From the NCBI GenBank assembly GCA_963556495.2, contig OY747705.1, forward strand, positions 2,994,501 to 3,058,500: a DNA stretch of 64,000 nt, written 5' to 3'. The position numbers and the translations under genes are program-made. Shown here piece by piece: positions 61,333 to 64,000 of this stretch. Position 1 is the first letter of the stretch, and each line of letters opens with the position of its first letter. The notes beneath the pieces are model-generated. The model saw nothing but the letters and a program-made list of their open reading frames with translations, made no database searches and was not told the DNA's origin. This DNA comes from Valencia hispanica (lineage: Eukaryota; Chordata; Actinopteri; Cyprinodontiformes; Valenciidae).

Positions 61333-61777
61333 CTAAGGGGAAACACTTTTATGACACCTGATAATTTAACATTACAGTATGATGATTACCATGTCAGAGC
61401 ATAAATCCATAACTAGCATTCTGATGAGGAGGAGCTCTACTGTTCTGCTGTGAACTTTCTCCAATGACCAGGGTTCTGACATAGTTTTTCCTAAAGGTTT
61501 TAAGTAAAAAACTAAATGACCTCACTAGGTTATATAATTTTCAATAACTCATGAAAGACTCAAGAAACAACATGATGCTATGGTTGCTTTTCAATTCTAC
61601 AATATGGTAATTGACATGGATTTATTTTTGGCGAGGCAACTTAACTAGAATAAAATCTAGAATCTTCTCCATGTTTAGTTCTGACTGTAAAAGTTTTAGT
61701 ACTTTGTTTGATGCCTAACCTCGATCCTGTTTTAAACCCACACATACGTCCAGTCTAACCTTCTGATCTATTGAGAC

Positions 61778-63845
61778 TAGGGATGCACGATTTTGACAAA
61801 AAACCTAATTGCGATTTTTCTGACAAATATTGCGATGCGATTTTCGATTTTTACTTTCGATACTTTTAAGGGCATAAAACTAAAATTATGAATGAAATAT
61901 ATTGTTACTTTTACAACACAGTCTTGTACAACTTGACACACAATGCGAACAATATACAATAACCTAAAAAATATTTATGTGGCCAAGGCCCTCTTCTGGC
62001 TTTTGTCTGCTGTTGAACCTGAAAAATATCTAATATAAACTACATAGTGGTTGAGGTAATGAGATTGTTCAATGCTTTGTGATTATTAAATACCTGAACC
62101 TAAATACCAAAGAATAATAAGACATAATGGAAATTAACTTAAACAGGTAGCGTACTTTTTTTTTTTTATTGACGAATCTTTGCCATTGAAAAATAGAAAA
62201 TGAACTCTTATTAGATTTACAATTAGAAAACAAAATGTTCTGCAGTCCACTGCCATTTACTAAACAAGAAACTGTTATATTGCACACATTTTAAAATAAA
62301 TGACAATAACAATTAAAAACAAGACCTTATTCACCCTTCTGCAAGATAAGACGTAGTAACCTGACAGTAGGGTACTCCCAGCAAAAAAAATAAGGAACCA
62401 CCCCCCACCCTCCGCCTCATGCTTAATCAACCTAATCGACTTTAATTTAATGCACGTGTAAAACAAATGCACAGAAATGAATTATTTTTCTATAATAATT
62501 AAATAGATTCAGCATCTTTCTTTGACAGAACTGCAGACTGCACAGATGGTACCTTCCCGAAGGAAAAAGTACTATAGCTTAGTAGGATACTGTATTAGAC
62601 TTAATATTTGCTGTATACGATAAAGGATTTATGACCACTACATCCAATTGGTTGTAAGAGTCAGATCATTATTTATTAAAAGCTAGACATTTTAAATGAG
62701 AATAAGAAAGAAAAGTATGTATTTGTGCCCCCCTTTTCCTGTTAATGCCCTACCTGGCCCCCGGGCAAAACTTTGCTAGAGGCGCCCCTGCACAGTTACC
62801 AGCTGTCAGCTAGAAGATCCTGGTGTTATTCGTCTCTCAGAAACAGTTTATAACTTTCCTTCAACTCATTCATGTCACCTAAAAGGTAAACCTGTTTCTC
62901 CATCAGCTGTTCAGCTCTGATGATTCAGTAAGAACATCTCCTGGTTTCATCTTCATGTTTCCATCTCACCACATATCCAAACCGATATCATGACCAGCAG
63001 CTGTTACGGCTGTGGCTCCAGCAAACATCAGAAAGTAATATTAAATCAATTCTAACAACAGTTTATCAAGCTTAAACGTGCCGCTGTTGTTTAGCACGAC
63101 ACCCACTGGTTTCCTCTATCTGCTAAAAGTTGTGATAAACAGAGACGGGACTGCGACAGAAAAGCCAATCAGCTGATCATTGATCAGTTTCATGATTGAA
63201 GGAGCAACAGGAGAGGGAGGGGAGCGAATGAGAGAAGACGAGGCAGCTGCGCAGCGTAAAGACACAGAATAACTCCACCTTTGTGTCTTTTCATTCTAGC
63301 TGAAGTACGGGACAAATCGCGTTCCTTCTCACCTTAATATGGAACGTGTAATATTTTCTCTGAATACGGGACGATTCAGTTTTTTACGGGACGGTTGGCA
63401 ACCTGAGCGCGGCAGCGGAGAGAGACTTACAACAGAAATCTGCAGCCAGGTTCCTCTCCCGCTACTTGCTGAGAACAGTGAGAAATACATTATGCTTTCA
63501 CATTGAACAAGTCGCCAAAAGTCTCTAGCAACACATGGAAAAGCTGCTAGATCTGTCACTAGTCACTTGTTAAAAAAAGCCGTTGCCAGGGGGGTCGGAA
63601 AAGTCGCTAAATATAGTGACAAAGTTGCCAAGTTGGCAACACTGCTCTGCATACAAGCTTGTTTCCCATCACCGTTTCTGATTGGCCAGCAAGCCAGGAA
63701 AGCGAGACTCAACCATTTTGATTGGAGAATAGGTTTTTCCCTCAAATATCAGGGGCAGGAAAAAAACTTCAGCCTCCTGAGGTTAGGTTATCGCAGGAGT
63801 TAAAACCTCAATATAGATGCGATAAAGGTTAATCGTGCAGCCCTA
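61778..63845. mobile_element. hAT-type element, non-autonomous (2068 bp)
   Basis: Starts TAGGGATGCACGATT and ends AATCGTGCAGCCCTA, an imperfect inverted repeat. Flanking 8-mers ATTGAGAC (61770-61777) and ATTAAGAC (63846-63853) differ at one base, fitting the 8-bp duplication of hAT elements. No transposase frame survives. It lies in the lmnb1 intron upstream of exon 4. Confidence 0.75.
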
Positions 63846-64000
63846 ATTAAGACTGTCAAAAATCCAGTTGAGATTATTGAAATTAAAACACAGCAGGATG
63901 TTAACATTAAATCAAAGTCAGAAGCTATTCTTTAGAGATTCTGAATTTTTAACCTAGGGTTGGAATTATAAGGAATAAACTCTGAAACCTCAAACTATTT

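Overview
The window is animal nuclear DNA, almost certainly from a ray-finned (teleost) fish. It has spliced vertebrate genes with GT/AG introns. It is densely filled with fish-type mobile elements: several Tc1-like DD34E transposons, L2-type LINEs, a Rex3-like LINE tail, BEL/Pao LTR elements, PIF/Harbinger, hAT and TTAA-target elements, and tRNA-derived SINEs. The species cannot be named from this sequence.

Layout. 1-13.6 kb is a transposon graveyard. It holds a BEL/Pao pol on the plus strand broken by a minus-strand L2 LINE, itself broken by a plus-strand L2 LINE that carries a patch of SINE sequence inside its reverse transcriptase. A SINE and a Rex3-like tail follow. Next is a second BEL/Pao element on the minus strand (8980-13560) with a complete 5' LTR, a primer binding site and a CTGCT target duplication, but with its 3' LTR cut to about 50 bp. 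13.6-20.9 kb holds two TTAA-flanked DNA elements sitting head to tail, then a third BEL-like gag-pol relic interrupted by a Tc1 element.

Host genes. ndufa11 (complex I subunit, plus strand, four coding exons, 21836-31017) is reconstructed in full at 135 codons; its introns hold Harbinger, hAT and two Tc1 elements. commd2 (COMM-domain protein, minus strand, six coding exons, 38996-31429) is reconstructed in full at 203 codons; it converges tail to tail on ndufa11, and its largest intron holds two Tc1-type elements. A B-type lamin ending in the CaaX box CAIM (lmnb1-like, minus strand) fills 42.9-61.3 kb. Its C-terminal 366 codons are here in nine exons, and its 5' exons lie beyond the right edge. 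A Tc1 element with an unbroken 339-codon transposase lies between commd2 and the lamin gene.

The host genes have no obvious functional link to each other; the neighbourhood is ordinary vertebrate gene order with heavy transposon load. I found no new defence or enzymatic system. The points most worth checking are: a lamin exon of normally fixed size split by an extra intron; a 156-bp SINE tract, identical to a SINE 3 kb away, embedded in a LINE reverse transcriptase; an intact Tc1 ORF with a changed second catalytic residue; two TTAA elements sharing one target site; and a perfect 44-bp palindrome beside a minisatellite.
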